NCBI RefSeq assembly: GCF_026212465.1
Contig: NC_080060.1
Span: 17,246,797 to 17,310,796, forward strand
Direction of reading: 5' to 3'
DNA length: 64,000 nucleotides
From: Amaranthus tricolor
Taxonomy: Eukaryota > Streptophyta > Magnoliopsida > Caryophyllales > Amaranthaceae
Shown here: one piece after another, positions 1 through 10,378 of the stretch
Layout: each line of letters begins with the position of its first letter
Numbering within the stretch: position 1 is the stretch's first letter
The notes under the pieces: model-generated
Seen by the model: the letters and a program-made list of their open reading frames with translations, nothing else
Databases searched by the model: none
What the model was told of the DNA's origin: nothing
Position numbers and translations under genes: made by a program

Positions 1-23
1 GAAAATAACATATTGGAACTGAT

Positions 24-455
24 GTGAGCAAGTACAATTTATGTGCATTCCTTAATTCTTGTACAAAAATTAAAAATTGCCAATTGGGTTTGCAAATTCA
101 TGCTAAGATAGTTCAGTATGGTCATACAAATAATATAATATTAAGCAGTGGACTTGTTGATTTTTATGCTAAATGTTATGCTATTGAGGATGCTAGGAGG
201 ATATTTGATGTGCTGAAACAGCATGATGAAATGCCGTGGATGTTCGATTATACACGGGTATTCACAATATGGTTGTGGAGTTGAAGCGAATAAGTTGTTC
301 AAGAAGATGTTAGAAAGTGATATAAAGCCTAATTGCTTCACTTACGTAAGTATTATTGCTGCTTGTTTGAGAGGCAAAGAGCCTCTCGACTAAGGTAACC
401 CATGTTATCAAGCTTGGATTTGTGAATCAAAGTTTTGTGGTGTGCTCTTTAATTG
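24..455 (+). pseudogene. PPR pseudogene fragment, copy A
   Basis: Translates like the N-terminal third of the intact PPR gene at 35986-37434, with the same NLCAFLNSC and VDFYAKCYAIEDARRIF stretches. One inserted T near 244 shifts the frame, and a TAA replaces CAA near 391. Homology stops at 455, where a short filler leads into a LINE tail. Only about three PPR motifs remain. It has no start of its own: in the sister copies a TAA precedes this segment. Confidence 0.88.
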
Positions 456-468
456 AATCAAAGTTTTG
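425..468 (+). repeat. 13-bp direct repeat at the PPR/LINE junction
   Basis: AATCAAAGTTTTG occurs at 425-437 inside the PPR sequence and again at 456-468 at the point where PPR homology ends and LINE 3' sequence begins. The intact PPR gene has it only once. The second copy looks like templated filler at a repaired break; its TTTTG also overlaps the LINE sequence. Confidence 0.85.
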
Positions 469-652
469 CTGTAGATGATTGCGTCCTTCCCTTGAACCCT
501 TCATAGAAGGTGGCAAGGTTGGGAAGAATGATGCATTAGCAAATTCTGGCATGGTTAGTTTGTCTTTGGCTCTCCTAGTCCTTTTGGCTAGGTTGTGTTG
601 TGTACAGAAATTTTTGCTTCTATAAATCTACTTGCCTTTAAAAAAAAAAAAT
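464..652 (+). mobile_element. LINE 3' tail with poly-A, truncated
   Basis: The 3' untranslated end of the LINE whose body lies at 5774-21106; the same sequence is at 20975-21106. It runs from the CTGTAGATGATTGCG segment to an 11-12 nt A run, then TCCTTCTCA. That last string also occurs at 5765-5773 just before the LINE 5' end, so it is probably the LINE target-site duplication. The fragment was brought here by rearrangement, not by its own insertion, because its 5' junction carries PPR-derived filler. Confidence 0.85.
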
Positions 653-1290
653 TCCTTCTCAACCCCATCTCTCTGTGGATACGAACCTTACTACCCTACT
701 ACATTAAGTTGTATTTGGAAAGTAAGTGAATTTATTTTTTGTTAGAGTTTAGGCGACTGAGAAAGAACTTACCACATGCATGTCTCGTTACTTTTGATAA
801 ATTGCTAATTTGCTCAACTAACTTTATTAATCAAAAGAATACAACATATTAACAGTACCCATTACATGGTTGTATGAATCCAATGATATTTGCTATAAAA
901 AGAATAACAGGTGATACTCACTGGTCACTAACTAGTTAAATTACGTATGATATCTTCTCATATGTCCTGTTGTATTGTAAAAGGCTCGCGTAAGTCTTGT
1001 CTCATATTCCAATTTACAAACACTTGTCGTCAGGGCTCAATGATACTCCATAAACTTCTCCGAAGAATTCAATTTCTTGTCGTTTCTCGTAATTGTCTTG
1101 CGTACTATACACATGGACGAAATCGTACTTCTTTAAATTCATTCTGAGTGGGAAATATTCGATTTTATTCTGACTTTAATGCAGTAAAACTTGAGAGAAA
1201 TCAGTGAACCTTTTCAGTTTTAGGTATGTTAAGTTTAAGCTTCAATTAATGTGCAAGTGTTGCAGTAAGTGTCAATTGTGCAAGCCAACT
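653..1290 (+). other. Ancestral 5' region of the PPR gene (segment X)
   Basis: This ~640-bp segment recurs upstream of PPR copies C (21107-21705) and D (22480-23117). The start, with CTCTGTGGATACGAACC and TACCCTACTAC, resembles the end of an LTR. At 1042-1147 a frame begins MILHKLLRRIQFLVV, basic and hydrophobic like an organellar presequence, and ends at TGA. Near 1270-1320 NCASQLFDEMRK is readable, a typical PPR motif followed by TGA. I infer that it holds the original 5' end of the PPR gene, now broken. Confidence 0.6.
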
Positions 1291-2804
1291 GTTTGATGAA
1301 ATGCGCAAGTGAGATTCTGCAGTGATCATTGTATGATTGGATTTGTTCTTTTGGGGAGTAGGTTAATGTTATCATTCAACATAGTGTTGAGGAAATTTCG
1401 ATCAATTTTTATAAGAAAATAACATATTGGAACTGATGTGAGCAAGTACAATTTATGTGCATTCCTTAATTCTTGTACAAAAATTAAAAATTGCCAATTC
1501 GGTATGCAAATTCATGCTAAGATAGTTCAGTATGGTCATACAAATAATATAATATTAAGAAGTCCACTTGTTGATTTTTATGCTAAATGTTATGCTATTG
1601 AGGATGCTAGGAGGATATTTGATGTGCTGAAACATCATGATGAAATGTCGTGGATGTCGATTATACACGGGTATTCACAATATGGTTGTGGAGTTGAAGC
1701 GAATAAGTTGTTCAAGAAGATGTTAGAAAGTGATATAAAGCCTAATTGCTTCACTTACGTAAGTATTATTGCTGCTTGTTCGAGAGGCAAAGAGCCTCTC
1801 GACTAAGGTAACCCATGTTATCAAGCTTGGATTTGTGAATCAAAGTTTTGTGGTGTGCTCTTTAATTGACTATTACTCTAAATGCAGGAATGTAGATGGA
1901 TGTTCCTTGATTTTCTATGAAGCAAAAACCTGGGATAATGTTTGTCTACAACTCAATGATTGCTTGTTACTGTCAGAACTTCTATGTTGAAAATGCAATA
2001 AGGTTATATTTACAAATGAGAAATTGGGTTATAAATGCTACTGATACCACCATGACCAGTATTCTGCACGCGGCTAGAATGGTATCAAATGTTCAATTTG
2101 GTAGGCAGGTGCATGGATTGATAATAAAACTAGGTTTCTTGACTAATTTGTTTGTTTTGAGCTCTCTGATTGAGGTGTACTCCAAAAATGGATTCATTAA
2201 TGAAGCTCGATATGTTTTTGACCAAACCATTGAGCGGAACAATGTTCTTTGGACATCAATGGTTTCAGGGTATGCTCGGAATGGGAAAGCAGTGGAGGCG
2301 CTTGAACTTTTTGATCAAATGATGGCAGCTGGATTTGTGCCTGATCATGTTTGTTTTACTGCAGTGCTTAGTGCTTGTAACCATGCTAGTTTTCTCGATA
2401 GAGGTGTAGAACACTTCAATAAGATGATAAAGTATTATGATCTGTCTCCTACATTAGATGAATATGCTTGTTTGATTGATTTGTATGCAAGACAAGGAAA
2501 TCTAAGTAAGACAGTTTAAGTAATGGTTGATATTCCTTTTAAACCCAATTGTATCATTCTGAATGCTATATTAAGTAGCTGCAAAACTTATGGTGCAGTG
2601 GAGTTGGGACGAGAGGCTTTTGATCGGCTATTTTCTTTGCAGCCGCACAATTCTGCTGTGTGTCTAACAATGGCTCGTTTATACGCAGAAGATGCCTTTT
2701 GGGACGAGGATGCTAATATAAGAAATATCATGAAGCCAAAAGGAGTGCAAAAAGGCGTTGCGTGGAGTTGGGTTGATGCAGATGAACAATTGAGATTTTC
2801 GTAG
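1291..2804 (+). pseudogene. PPR pseudogene, copy B
   Basis: Full-length homologue of the intact PPR gene at 35986-37434, but not translatable. Lesions: TTA to TAA in the presequence (near 1423), CAA to TAA at 1804-1806, about 11-15 bp lost just after it, an extra base near 1940 (GATAATGTTTG against GATAATATTG), and CAA to TAA at 2517-2519 that is private to this copy. The remaining frames (1438-1806, 1917-2519, 2523-2804) show P/L/S-type PPR motifs and the C-terminal E-like tail ending SWVDADEQLRFS. Introns were never present, so retroposition cannot be excluded, but flanking homology argues for segmental copying. Confidence 0.92.
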
Positions 2805-3613
2805 TCTGGTACAGTGTGCCTCCGTATGTTGCTCGATGGTTTTCTTTCGGGATATTTTTGGCCAATTTGAACGCATTAATTGCAAATTTAAAAAGCGAAT
2901 TAGCTGGTGAATTATGGTATAGATATTCTTAACAAAGGCAGAAGGAATTTGAAGTGTTGGAGCAAATGATTATCGACTTCACTTATGAAGCAACTGATAT
3001 AATTACCATTTACCAAGGTACAAGAATTTAATTGCACTTTGCATGCAGTTAGCAATAATAAGTCCGTTTATATAGTTATACAATTAGTTTTGATATAAAT
3101 TAGCTACTAGGGATAAATCCAGGATACTAATATGTGTTCATTATTAGGTGGACTATTTAACCCAAGTATGAGACGTATCTCTCGACGAGATCATTTCACA
3201 CAATAATGTCTGTTCATTATTTTCTTCAAAAGTGATTATGTATGTATGTTGAGTTGATATGGAGTAACAGAAAAACAAATCAAGAATTGAACAAAGAACA
3301 TGTAAAAGTAAGTTATGTTCCTAGGTACTACTTCCCTTAACGCATCTCCAAACCTAAAGTATCTTGCACCTCAAAATAATTTTCCAATTCATGTCTTCTA
3401 TTCAAAGGTTTCCTTGTTTTAGGTATACTAATATATGCTACTAGCGTGACAAGGTTCTAAAAACAAATTTTAAAAACTAAGATAATTAAATTCTCGAACC
3501 CAATCGAGCAATCACAACCTCTGATTGATCCGATTTCTACCATTACAACAATAGAATCCTCGATTCAAGATCTTACTAAGTTATAGAAGAGAAGACAAAA
3601 TTATCAACAAAAA

Positions 3614-4203
3614 ATGTTCAAATCCTCCAAGAGTAATCTAATTAGCAATAGTAATGTTGTTACACCATGGAGACTTTACCTAGTGAATGTCCTAGAATCC
3701 CTTCAAGCTCAAATTATCATTATTTTTCTACTTGTATTTTATTTAGCATTGTCTATAGTTGAGCTTTCATCTTCTATGACACAAACTTCTTGCCAAAAAA
3801 TGGAAGGGAAACTAGAAGCATGGTATCATTGGGTTCAATTTTAAGCCTATTGTGTTTGAGGGTATTGCTTTTAAGTGTAGGGTTAGGAAGGTCATTTTTT
3901 GAGAAATCGGGTTATGTAGTTGATGGGGTGGTTGTGGTGGTGGCGTTGGTGTTGGAGGTGGTGTTAGCGAGGGTTGGAGGCGGGTTCTTCTTGGTGGTGA
4001 GCTTGTGGCGAGTGGTTCGCGCGGTGGAGAATGTGTATGAGTTGAGTGATGATGCTATCCAAACCAAGATTGAGGAGGTGGAATGTGAATTTGGTGTGTT
4101 AAGAGAAGAAAATAAGAGGTTCTTGGAAACAATTGAAGAGGAGGCTAAAGTCATACTGATGCTTCAACAAGAGCTTGGCGATAATGTAATTTGTGGTTCA
4201 TAA
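3614..4203 (+). pseudogene. Voltage-gated proton channel (Hv1-like) pseudogene, copy B
   Basis: Homologue of the Hv1-like gene at 28652-29239. Frame 3614-3844 covers the N-terminal cytosolic part and S1. About 8 bp are missing near 3834 relative to copy E, so S2-S4 and the C-terminal coiled coil continue in another frame (3845-4203). Upstream, TGG is replaced by TAG near 3583 and the ATG used by copy E is ATA here. S3 keeps GYVVDGVVVVVALVLEVV and S4 keeps SLWRVVRAVE; the coiled coil (EFGVLREENKRFLETIEEE) survives only in this copy and its twin at 25441. Confidence 0.82.
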
Positions 4204-4729
4204 TTTGATTTTTCAATTACTACTAATACAAATTAAATATGTTGGATATATAAAGTTATATTTTAGCTAAAAAGAGGGAAGTTATATGCATTAAATATAG
4301 TTACAATTTAATTTGAGTTGATTATACATTATTATGCTCCTAAATTTAGAGGTAGTCTTATGATGATCTTTTTCACTATTTTCTTTTATTATTGGATCGT
4401 TCTATATAGTTTTTTTTTTTTTACATATTTTTAACAAAATACTAATTATTGTCAGGACCATCTTGTACATTTTAAGGGTTCAGAGTGAAAATTGAAATAT
4501 AAAGTCTTGTTCAAACATGCTAATAATACTTTGTTTTGTGTATTTTTGCAGTTCAATTTTGGTTTTATTAAGTAGAATTTAGATTTAACTATATAACAAT
4601 TAGAGAAATTACTTTATAGAATAGTTTTATTGATGTAAGTCTCTAAGATGATAATCCTAGTCTTATTAAGAAGGTCATTATGTAAATATATCATTTCAAG
4701 CAAAGAAGAAGAAGCATGCAAAGAATCGG
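4204..4729. other. AT-rich spacer downstream of Hv1 pseudogene
   Basis: No gene or element was recognised. It is AT-rich with a T run near 4410-4422, and is duplicated at 26031-26554 with a shorter T run. Confidence 0.6.
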
Positions 4730-5773
4730 ATCAGACTGAGATGCGCGGCCCGCGGGGTTTTACGCTGCTCGCTCGTGCGCGACACGTGGAGTTTTACGCG
4801 GGGTGCGGAGTTCAGTCTGTTGGCTGGGCGCTATTTCACTTTTCCCATTTCGGCTTTCATTTTCAATTGGATGTTTAGAGGGGTTTGGGAGGCGACTTGC
4901 AAAGAGGAATGATGAGCAAATCCAATGGCAAAAAGCTTTATCAAATCTTTATAAATAGGCAAGAAAGCTTAGGAATGGGATCATCTTGGAATTTTTCATT
5001 AAAATACTTCTTCTTCTTCATTTCTGATTTTCCATGGTTATGGAGCTTCAAGCTTAGATTTTCATTTCTTGAGGAAGGTTGATTGGAAACTTCTAATTAC
5101 TCATTGTAAGAATTCCTCTACTTAATATACTTTTGATTATTGAAGAGTTCTTATTATAATCTTATGAATGTTGTTTGAATTGGAAATCAACTATTGTTCT
5201 TGTTATTGCAATATTCATTTATACTAAATCTATTTGCAAAATCAGTTAGTTTTGTACTTGGCTTAATGGTAGCGACTAGTTCTAATTGTGAATGCAGATT
5301 ATGAATGATTAGAATCTAAATGAACTTTTCATTTTGATTGAAAACTATTTGCTCGAATAGTTTTAGCAAACCTATTGATTCTCTTTTCTTAAAGCTATTG
5401 TTGGATTAAATTTATTCCCTGATTGGAGTGAATTAACTAATACTAAGAGCTTTACATTCAAACTGATTTTGATGTTTAGCTACACTTAAGGAGAATAAAA
5501 GTATAATCATCTTCACAATAGGTAGTCAAAAGTGAATTTCTTAAGTAAAGTATTCAATGATCAATGAGAAATAAGAAGTGTACAATCAACTTTAACTCAA
5601 GATATACTTTCCATTGATTTTTAGAAAACACCATTGTTATACATTTCACTTAGTTCATTTCTTGTTCAAGTTATTTTATTTCAGAAAAACAAATCCAAAC
5701 CCCCATTTTCTTTGTGTTATTGATTGTTTTCAATTTCATCTTCCAAAGCATATATCATTCTAAATCCTTCTCA
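4730..5773 (+). repeat. LTR-like repeat interrupted by the LINE
   Basis: Starts with a GC-rich patch (GCGCGGCCCGCGGGG) and carries a TATA-like TTTATAAATAGG near 4949-4960. It ends CAAACCCCCATTTTCTTTGTG followed by AAATCCTTCTCA. Joined across the LINE insertion, it would continue into the CTCTGTGGATACGAACC sequence seen at 661-700, which resembles LTR 3' ends in plant retrotransposons. No partner LTR or coding sequence is visible, so a solo LTR or fragment is inferred. The part to 5513 is duplicated at 26555-27337. Confidence 0.5.
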
Positions 5774-5792
5774 TAAAACTCTCTTCTCTGCC

Positions 5793-6104
5793 ATGGCAAG
5801 GAAGAACAAAAACAAGGGTAATTCGAATGCCAAAAATTCAAGTGCTAAAGCACTAACTTTTGAGGATGATTCGAATGTTTCTCCAAGAATTGTGGACAAG
5901 ACAATGATTGCATTGGATGCCATGTTAACCCCTGAACAAACGTTAATGGAAATTGTGGATGGATCGAACAAAAAGACCCGATCTGATGGAGTGATCCCTA
6001 TTGCTGCGATTGATGATAATCAGGTATCTTCTGCGCCAAATTCTAATTGCCTGAATGATGTGAATGATATTATTCTGGAAAGTGAGGATTTAATTGAAAT
6101 AACC
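5793..6104 (+). pseudogene. LINE ORF1, 5' part
   Basis: Starts at ATG 5793 with a basic Lys/Asn-rich N-terminus (MARKNKNKGNSNAK) and stays open to the copia insertion. The TAACC target site lies at 6100-6104, and the frame resumes after the second TAACC at 16672-16676. Nothing in this N-terminal part identifies a domain; assignment rests on continuity with the DUF4283-like and zinc-knuckle part on the other side. Confidence 0.75.
6100..6104. other. Target-site duplication of copia element (left)
   Basis: TAACC immediately before the LTR 5'-TG; identical to 16672-16676 immediately after the other LTR's CA. Five bp is the usual Ty1/copia size. Confidence 0.95.
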
Positions 6105-7272
6105 TGTTGAAATACACGAAGATGATCGAATGCAACAAGAGGGGGGGGGGGGGGTGAATTGTTGTGTATCTAACTTTAGTTAGTTTTTCTTGTAATTTGC
6201 GGAATTTTAAAAAACAAAATAAAACTTAAACGTAAAAAGCAAAAGATAAAAAGGAGACAAAGATTTTACGTGAAAACCTTCTTGGCCTAATAAGAAGGAA
6301 AACCACGACCCCCCGGGATTTCAAAAATTCTCACTATGTTTTAGGCAATCAATTACAATTACATAAAACAAATATGCTTCACTTGAAGCTTCTCTACTCT
6401 ACGCCTAATTCTCTTCTCTTCTTTTCTCCTTCTCTTTCTCTTCTCACGCTTCTCTATTCCCTTAGACTTCCCTTAAGTCTAATTACAATAAAAACACTCA
6501 ATTACCCTTACAAGGCCAATTCTTAAGAAGATTAAAATTAAGTAGTTGCTCAAGAAAAATATAATGAATTAATTGGCAAATTCATGAACAAAATATTTTT
6601 CTTATTTTGATCTCACCTTAAGGACACTCTTAGATGGATATCGGTTTGAGCAAAGTTCCTCCTATTTATAGTGGGAACAGACAGCAGTTACCTCAGGCAC
6701 ACCTCCCACTATCATCCACGTTCTCAAAACAAGGATAGTGGAATTGCCAAAAGAATAAATAACCGGCTGTCATTTGCTCAAAGATAAAATCAGTTTCCTT
6801 AAGCTAAAAATAGCATAGGAGTTAAAAAGAACAAGATCCTAAAAAATAGGAGATCTTAATCTTAAAATGAAAAAGTCTTAGGCTATTATTAGATAGCCTA
6901 AAAATAGTTTTGCCAATCAATTTATTAAATAATTAAGTAACTAATTAAACTTTTAACCTTTTACATTAACTAAAAACAGAAAACGTAATTTTCGTAACTT
7001 CCAGTCAATGTCTTCTCCAGACCTGTATCGTGGGGAACAGCGCACTGTCTCCATCTACAACTTTCGTCAGGACTTTAACTCTAGGAACAGTAAACTGACT
7101 TCTAAAGCAATTGTCCAACTTCTTGGATATTTGAGACATGTACAACTTCCACGAACAAAGTCATAGGCTTCATCAACGATTAACACAATCGGATTTTTAC
7201 CTACAAAACAATCTCTAAAATATGTTTGTTTATTTAAAAGTGAAGTCATCATCAAAACCTAAGAGGCCAACA
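6105..7272 (-). repeat. 3' LTR of element 1
   Basis: 1168 bp, TG...CA. It has a 14-G run at 6141-6154 (8 in the partner LTR) and a TATA-like CTATAAATAGG on the minus strand at about 6660-6671. It lies at the transcriptional 3' end because the polypurine tract abuts it at 7273. Confidence 0.94.
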
Positions 7273-7290
7273 AATTCCCCCTTTTTAATG
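7273..7290 (-). promoter_or_regulatory. Polypurine tract of element 1
   Basis: The minus strand reads AAAAAGGGGGAATT directly before the 3' LTR TGTTGG end. It is the plus-strand DNA primer site expected next to a 3' LTR. Confidence 0.88.
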
Positions 7291-8098
7291 ATGACAAACT
7301 TTATAAACAAACTTAAGTATACTAGAGTAAAGCAAATGTTGAAGAGCATGTTAGAGATTAAAACAACTCTTCTTAACTTAGTAAATATAATTTACCAAGC
7401 ATATCATAAACCAACTTACTCTATAAAACATAATATCAAATATGTTTTAAAAATTTCAAAAAATAATTAAACTAAAATAAACTAATATAAAATAGACTAA
7501 CAAAAAGTATTAAGTATTTTCAAGAGAAACAACTTTAAAACAGTTAAACTAAAACAATCAATTAACCAAAATAACCGTAATGTTAAAAACAACACAGTTG
7601 ATAAATTTAGCATAAACATAATTAGCAGCATGATAATTAGCACACAACACATTATCTTCCATTGAATCAATATGAATCAATTGAGATATGTAACTGTCAA
7701 TTCACACAGCTCCTCTTAAGCACATTATCTTTCATTGAATCAATATGAATCAATTGAGATATGTAACTGTCAATTCACACAACTCCTCTTAAGTTTGTGC
7801 ATTCTCTTCCCCCTTTTTTCATCAATCAAAAATAAGATAAGAAATACCAATCCTCAGCACAAAACATATAGAATTGTCAGTGATGAAAGCAAGAAACAAT
7901 AATAAAAGTAAGTGCCATGAACAATAACCAAACCTGCATATAGTTAGTTGTCACAGACCATTAATAAAAGTAAAGAAAAGTAGCAAATGTTCAACGTAAC
8001 AACAACAATGTACCCCAGATGGTACAAAGTAAAAAGTGAAATTGTTTGTGAAATGCAATAGCCATTCAAATCTTAAAAAAAATATATAGGGAGAGGGT
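7291..8098. other. Non-coding 3' region of element 1
   Basis: AT-rich, no ORF. Apart from the internal PPT, it holds a tandem duplication of about 90 bp (near 7650-7795): the TTGAATCAATATGAATCAATTG segment and the CACACAGCTCCTCTTAAG-type segment each occur twice. Confidence 0.7.
7806..7820 (-). promoter_or_regulatory. Internal polypurine tract of element 1
   Basis: The minus strand reads GAAAAAAGGGGGAAG, very like the terminal PPT and about 530 bp before it in transcription sense. Element 2 has the same feature at 60449-60460. Repeated PPT-like motifs between the last ORF and the 3' LTR are described for Sireviruses. Confidence 0.7.
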
Positions 8099-9829
8099 TC
8101 AAGGGGCAGTCTCTTCTTCATCCACATATTCGGTCTGCACTTCTACTGTATCCAACTTTGCACCAAGACGATTCTCCATCATGGTAAGTTGATCAACAAT
8201 TGAAGCGAGTGAGACACGAACTTCATATTGAAAAGCACTGAATTGAGATTGTAGGTCAATGAGCTTAGAGAGAACAGAATGTGAGGAAGCTGTAGAGATA
8301 GGATCAGCACAACCAATACCAAGAGATGATGGAAATGGTGGTGGTGTAAAGTGAATAGGTGATGGAGGTGGTGATGGAGAGTGATTTTTTGGTGGAGTGG
8401 TTGGCTTGGGAGAGAGAGGTTCATTTGAAGTAGGCTCAAGAATGGTTTCAGTGATATCATCAACCATTGCAGCCTTTCGTTTTGAAGCAAGCCTCCTACT
8501 CTTTCTTTGAATAGCTTTACCCTTCCTCCTTAATGCAATCACAACCTCTTCATCACTGGAATCATGACAGAGATCATGAGGCACTTCTTCTCCTAAAGCT
8601 TCTTCCTCTCCTTGTTCCCCCTCTTCCTATTCCCCTTCTTCTCCTTCTTCAGTGGGAACAGGCCCTTGTTCTTCCTCCTCTACTTCCTCTTTCTTTTCTT
8701 TTTCATTTTCTTTTTCGTCTTCATTTTCTTTTTCTATATTTTCTTTTTTTTCTCTTTCTTCTCCTTTTTCCTTCTTTATTTTTACTTCTTTTTCAATTTC
8801 TCCTTCTTCTTCATCCATTTCCTCCTCATCAGAACCTACATCAATTATTTCTTCTGATTCATTTATTAACACCCCTTCATCATTTAATTTGAGATGCAAA
8901 TTTTTCAGACATCGTGCACCAATTTTCATATTGGGACCCATTGGGAACTCCAGCCCATCCAATGGTACCCCAAACTTGCGAAAAATCCATGTTAACAGCC
9001 CCCCATAGCCAACAACATTCTTTTTCTCAATGCAGTCAGATGAATGTGATATCATCAAAGATGGAAAATTTATTTTTATTTGATTATCCATGCAATAAAT
9101 CAAGGTTGCATCACGTAGACTCACTTCACTCCTCTTAGAGTTTCGGGGCAAAATGAATCTTCGTGCAACATTGTAAAGTAATTTATGCATTGGAGACAAG
9201 ACATTATGACTGATTTTACCCTTCTTTTGTGCAACCCCTAAAAACTTAAAAATCGTTTTTTCATTTATTCCTGAAAAAACTATCTTTGCACCAACACAAT
9301 ATGTATCAAACCCAACATTTGGAACATTGAACCATTCCCCCAACAATGCGCTATTAAACTCTAATTTTATGTTCCTAACCATACTAGAACACATTTTACC
9401 GTTATTGGAGAAGTTTGAAATAAACTCTCTCATAATGTTTGGAAAAATGGAACTACAACTAAACTCAGTCATCAAAACCTCCCATTCTTGAAATTTTAAA
9501 ATAGTATGTAGTTGAGGAAAGTGTGTAGAGTCATACCAGTACTTATCTACCCCAAATCCGACAGACATTTCCTTTGCATTCTCTTCAGCACTATTAGGAT
9601 CAACTTGCTTCAAACGCTTGACCGCTTTGGAGGATGATTCACTTTTTGGTGAGAATATTTTTCGTTTTGTTCCAACATTTTCAGTAGTTTCTTGGGATGG
9701 TGATGGTGCAGCGTTCAGTAATGGGGGTGGATGAACAATTTTTAAGGGTTTTGGCTAGATGTTTTGGTGGGATGTAGAGGCTTTCTTTCTTGATTTAGAA
9801 GTTTTCTTGCTTGATTTTGGTGTTTTCAT
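8099..9829 (-). pseudogene. Extra ORF ('envelope-like'), element 1, broken
   Basis: Homologue of the intact ORF at 60742-62526. The ATG at 9827-9829 matches residue Met31 there. Two in-frame TAGs interrupt it, one near 9756 in the Pro-rich N-terminal part and one at 8627-8629 after the Glu-rich tract. Between them is the conserved ~240-residue globular part (DKYWYDSTHFP, LLGEWFNVPNVGFDTY, LSPMHKLLYNVARRFILPR, YGGLLTWIFRKFGVPL). After the second TAG come a Lys/Arg patch, a Pro-rich stretch and a predicted amphipathic helix near the C-terminus. It resembles the plant family annotated as 'putative plant transposon protein' or 'envelope-like protein'. I see no signal peptide or membrane segment, so the envelope label is doubtful. 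Confidence 0.85.
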
Positions 9830-10378
9830 GTTTGAATTTTGAAAGGTTGAGAGAAGAAGAAGGACGGTTTCTTGAGACGGTTTTGAAAAGGGATGAAGAT
9901 AGTTTGAGTGATTTGATGTGTTAGGGCCTTTTTAAAGATGGCTGACGGTTACCTCACGTCCCATCTCATCAATGCCATTCATCATGGCTTTTGATATGGA
10001 AGGATTGAGTGGATTTGGAATTGAATTTTAGATTAAACCGTTTCCCCTTAAAATTTTTATTTATTTAAGTTTAAAATGGCTAAACATTTTTCAAACAAGA
10101 TGATAATATAATTTATGATATCAAAATAAAATACGAAATTAAAATAAAGTAATAAAAAAATGAATTATGATATTATAAAATATTATAAAGAAAATAACAA
10201 ACATATTGCTTTGGTCTGATCAAATTAACAACATGCAAACAAGAGAATATTCATAGTACAAACTTTATTACGTGTTTACCTGATCCATGCAATAATTGAT
10301 TTTCAATCAAAATATTGAGGTTGATTCCTGACCCTTTTTTTTTCATGATGCTTCATTGGGAATTTTATGCGACCAACT
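9830..10378. other. Spacer between pol and extra ORF, element 1
   Basis: Non-coding, AT-rich, with a run of AAATATTATAAAG-like sequence near 10140-10200. The same spacer in element 2 is 62527-62954. In transcription sense it would be the 5' leader of the extra ORF; I recognise no splice signal with confidence. Confidence 0.5.

Larger units (their letters stand above)
1..5513. repeat. Large segmental duplication, copy 1
   Basis: This block matches 21830-27337 almost base for base, with an offset of 21829 near the left end and 21827 further right; the change comes from poly-A length and small indels. It holds PPR fragment A, a LINE tail, PPR pseudogene B, an Hv1-like pseudogene and part of an LTR-like repeat. 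Copy 1 continues past 5513 into more LTR-like sequence and then the LINE, whereas copy 2 breaks off at 27337. The left end lies outside the window, because copy 2 carries homologous sequence leftward to 21107. The match is seen directly; tandem duplication is the inferred mechanism. Confidence 0.93.

Noticed and set aside
464..652. LINE tail as an independent 5'-truncated insertion
   Set aside because: Its left junction has PPR-derived filler rather than a target duplication, and its right flank is the LINE's original 3' flank, so it moved by rearrangement.
947..1147. Whole 66-codon frame as a gene (also 21362 and 22774)
   Set aside because: Only its end from the internal Met looks like a presequence, and it stops before any PPR motif; it is best read as the broken 5' end of the PPR gene.
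4648..5082. Two short frames in the GC-rich/LTR-like region
   Set aside because: No similarity to known proteins; duplicated only because the block is, and the region looks like an LTR.
8612..9138. Plus-strand Phe/Ser/Leu-rich frames opposite the extra ORF (also 61231-61612)
   Set aside because: They are antisense shadows of the Glu/Lys-rich tract; no motif, and the minus-strand frame is clearly conserved.
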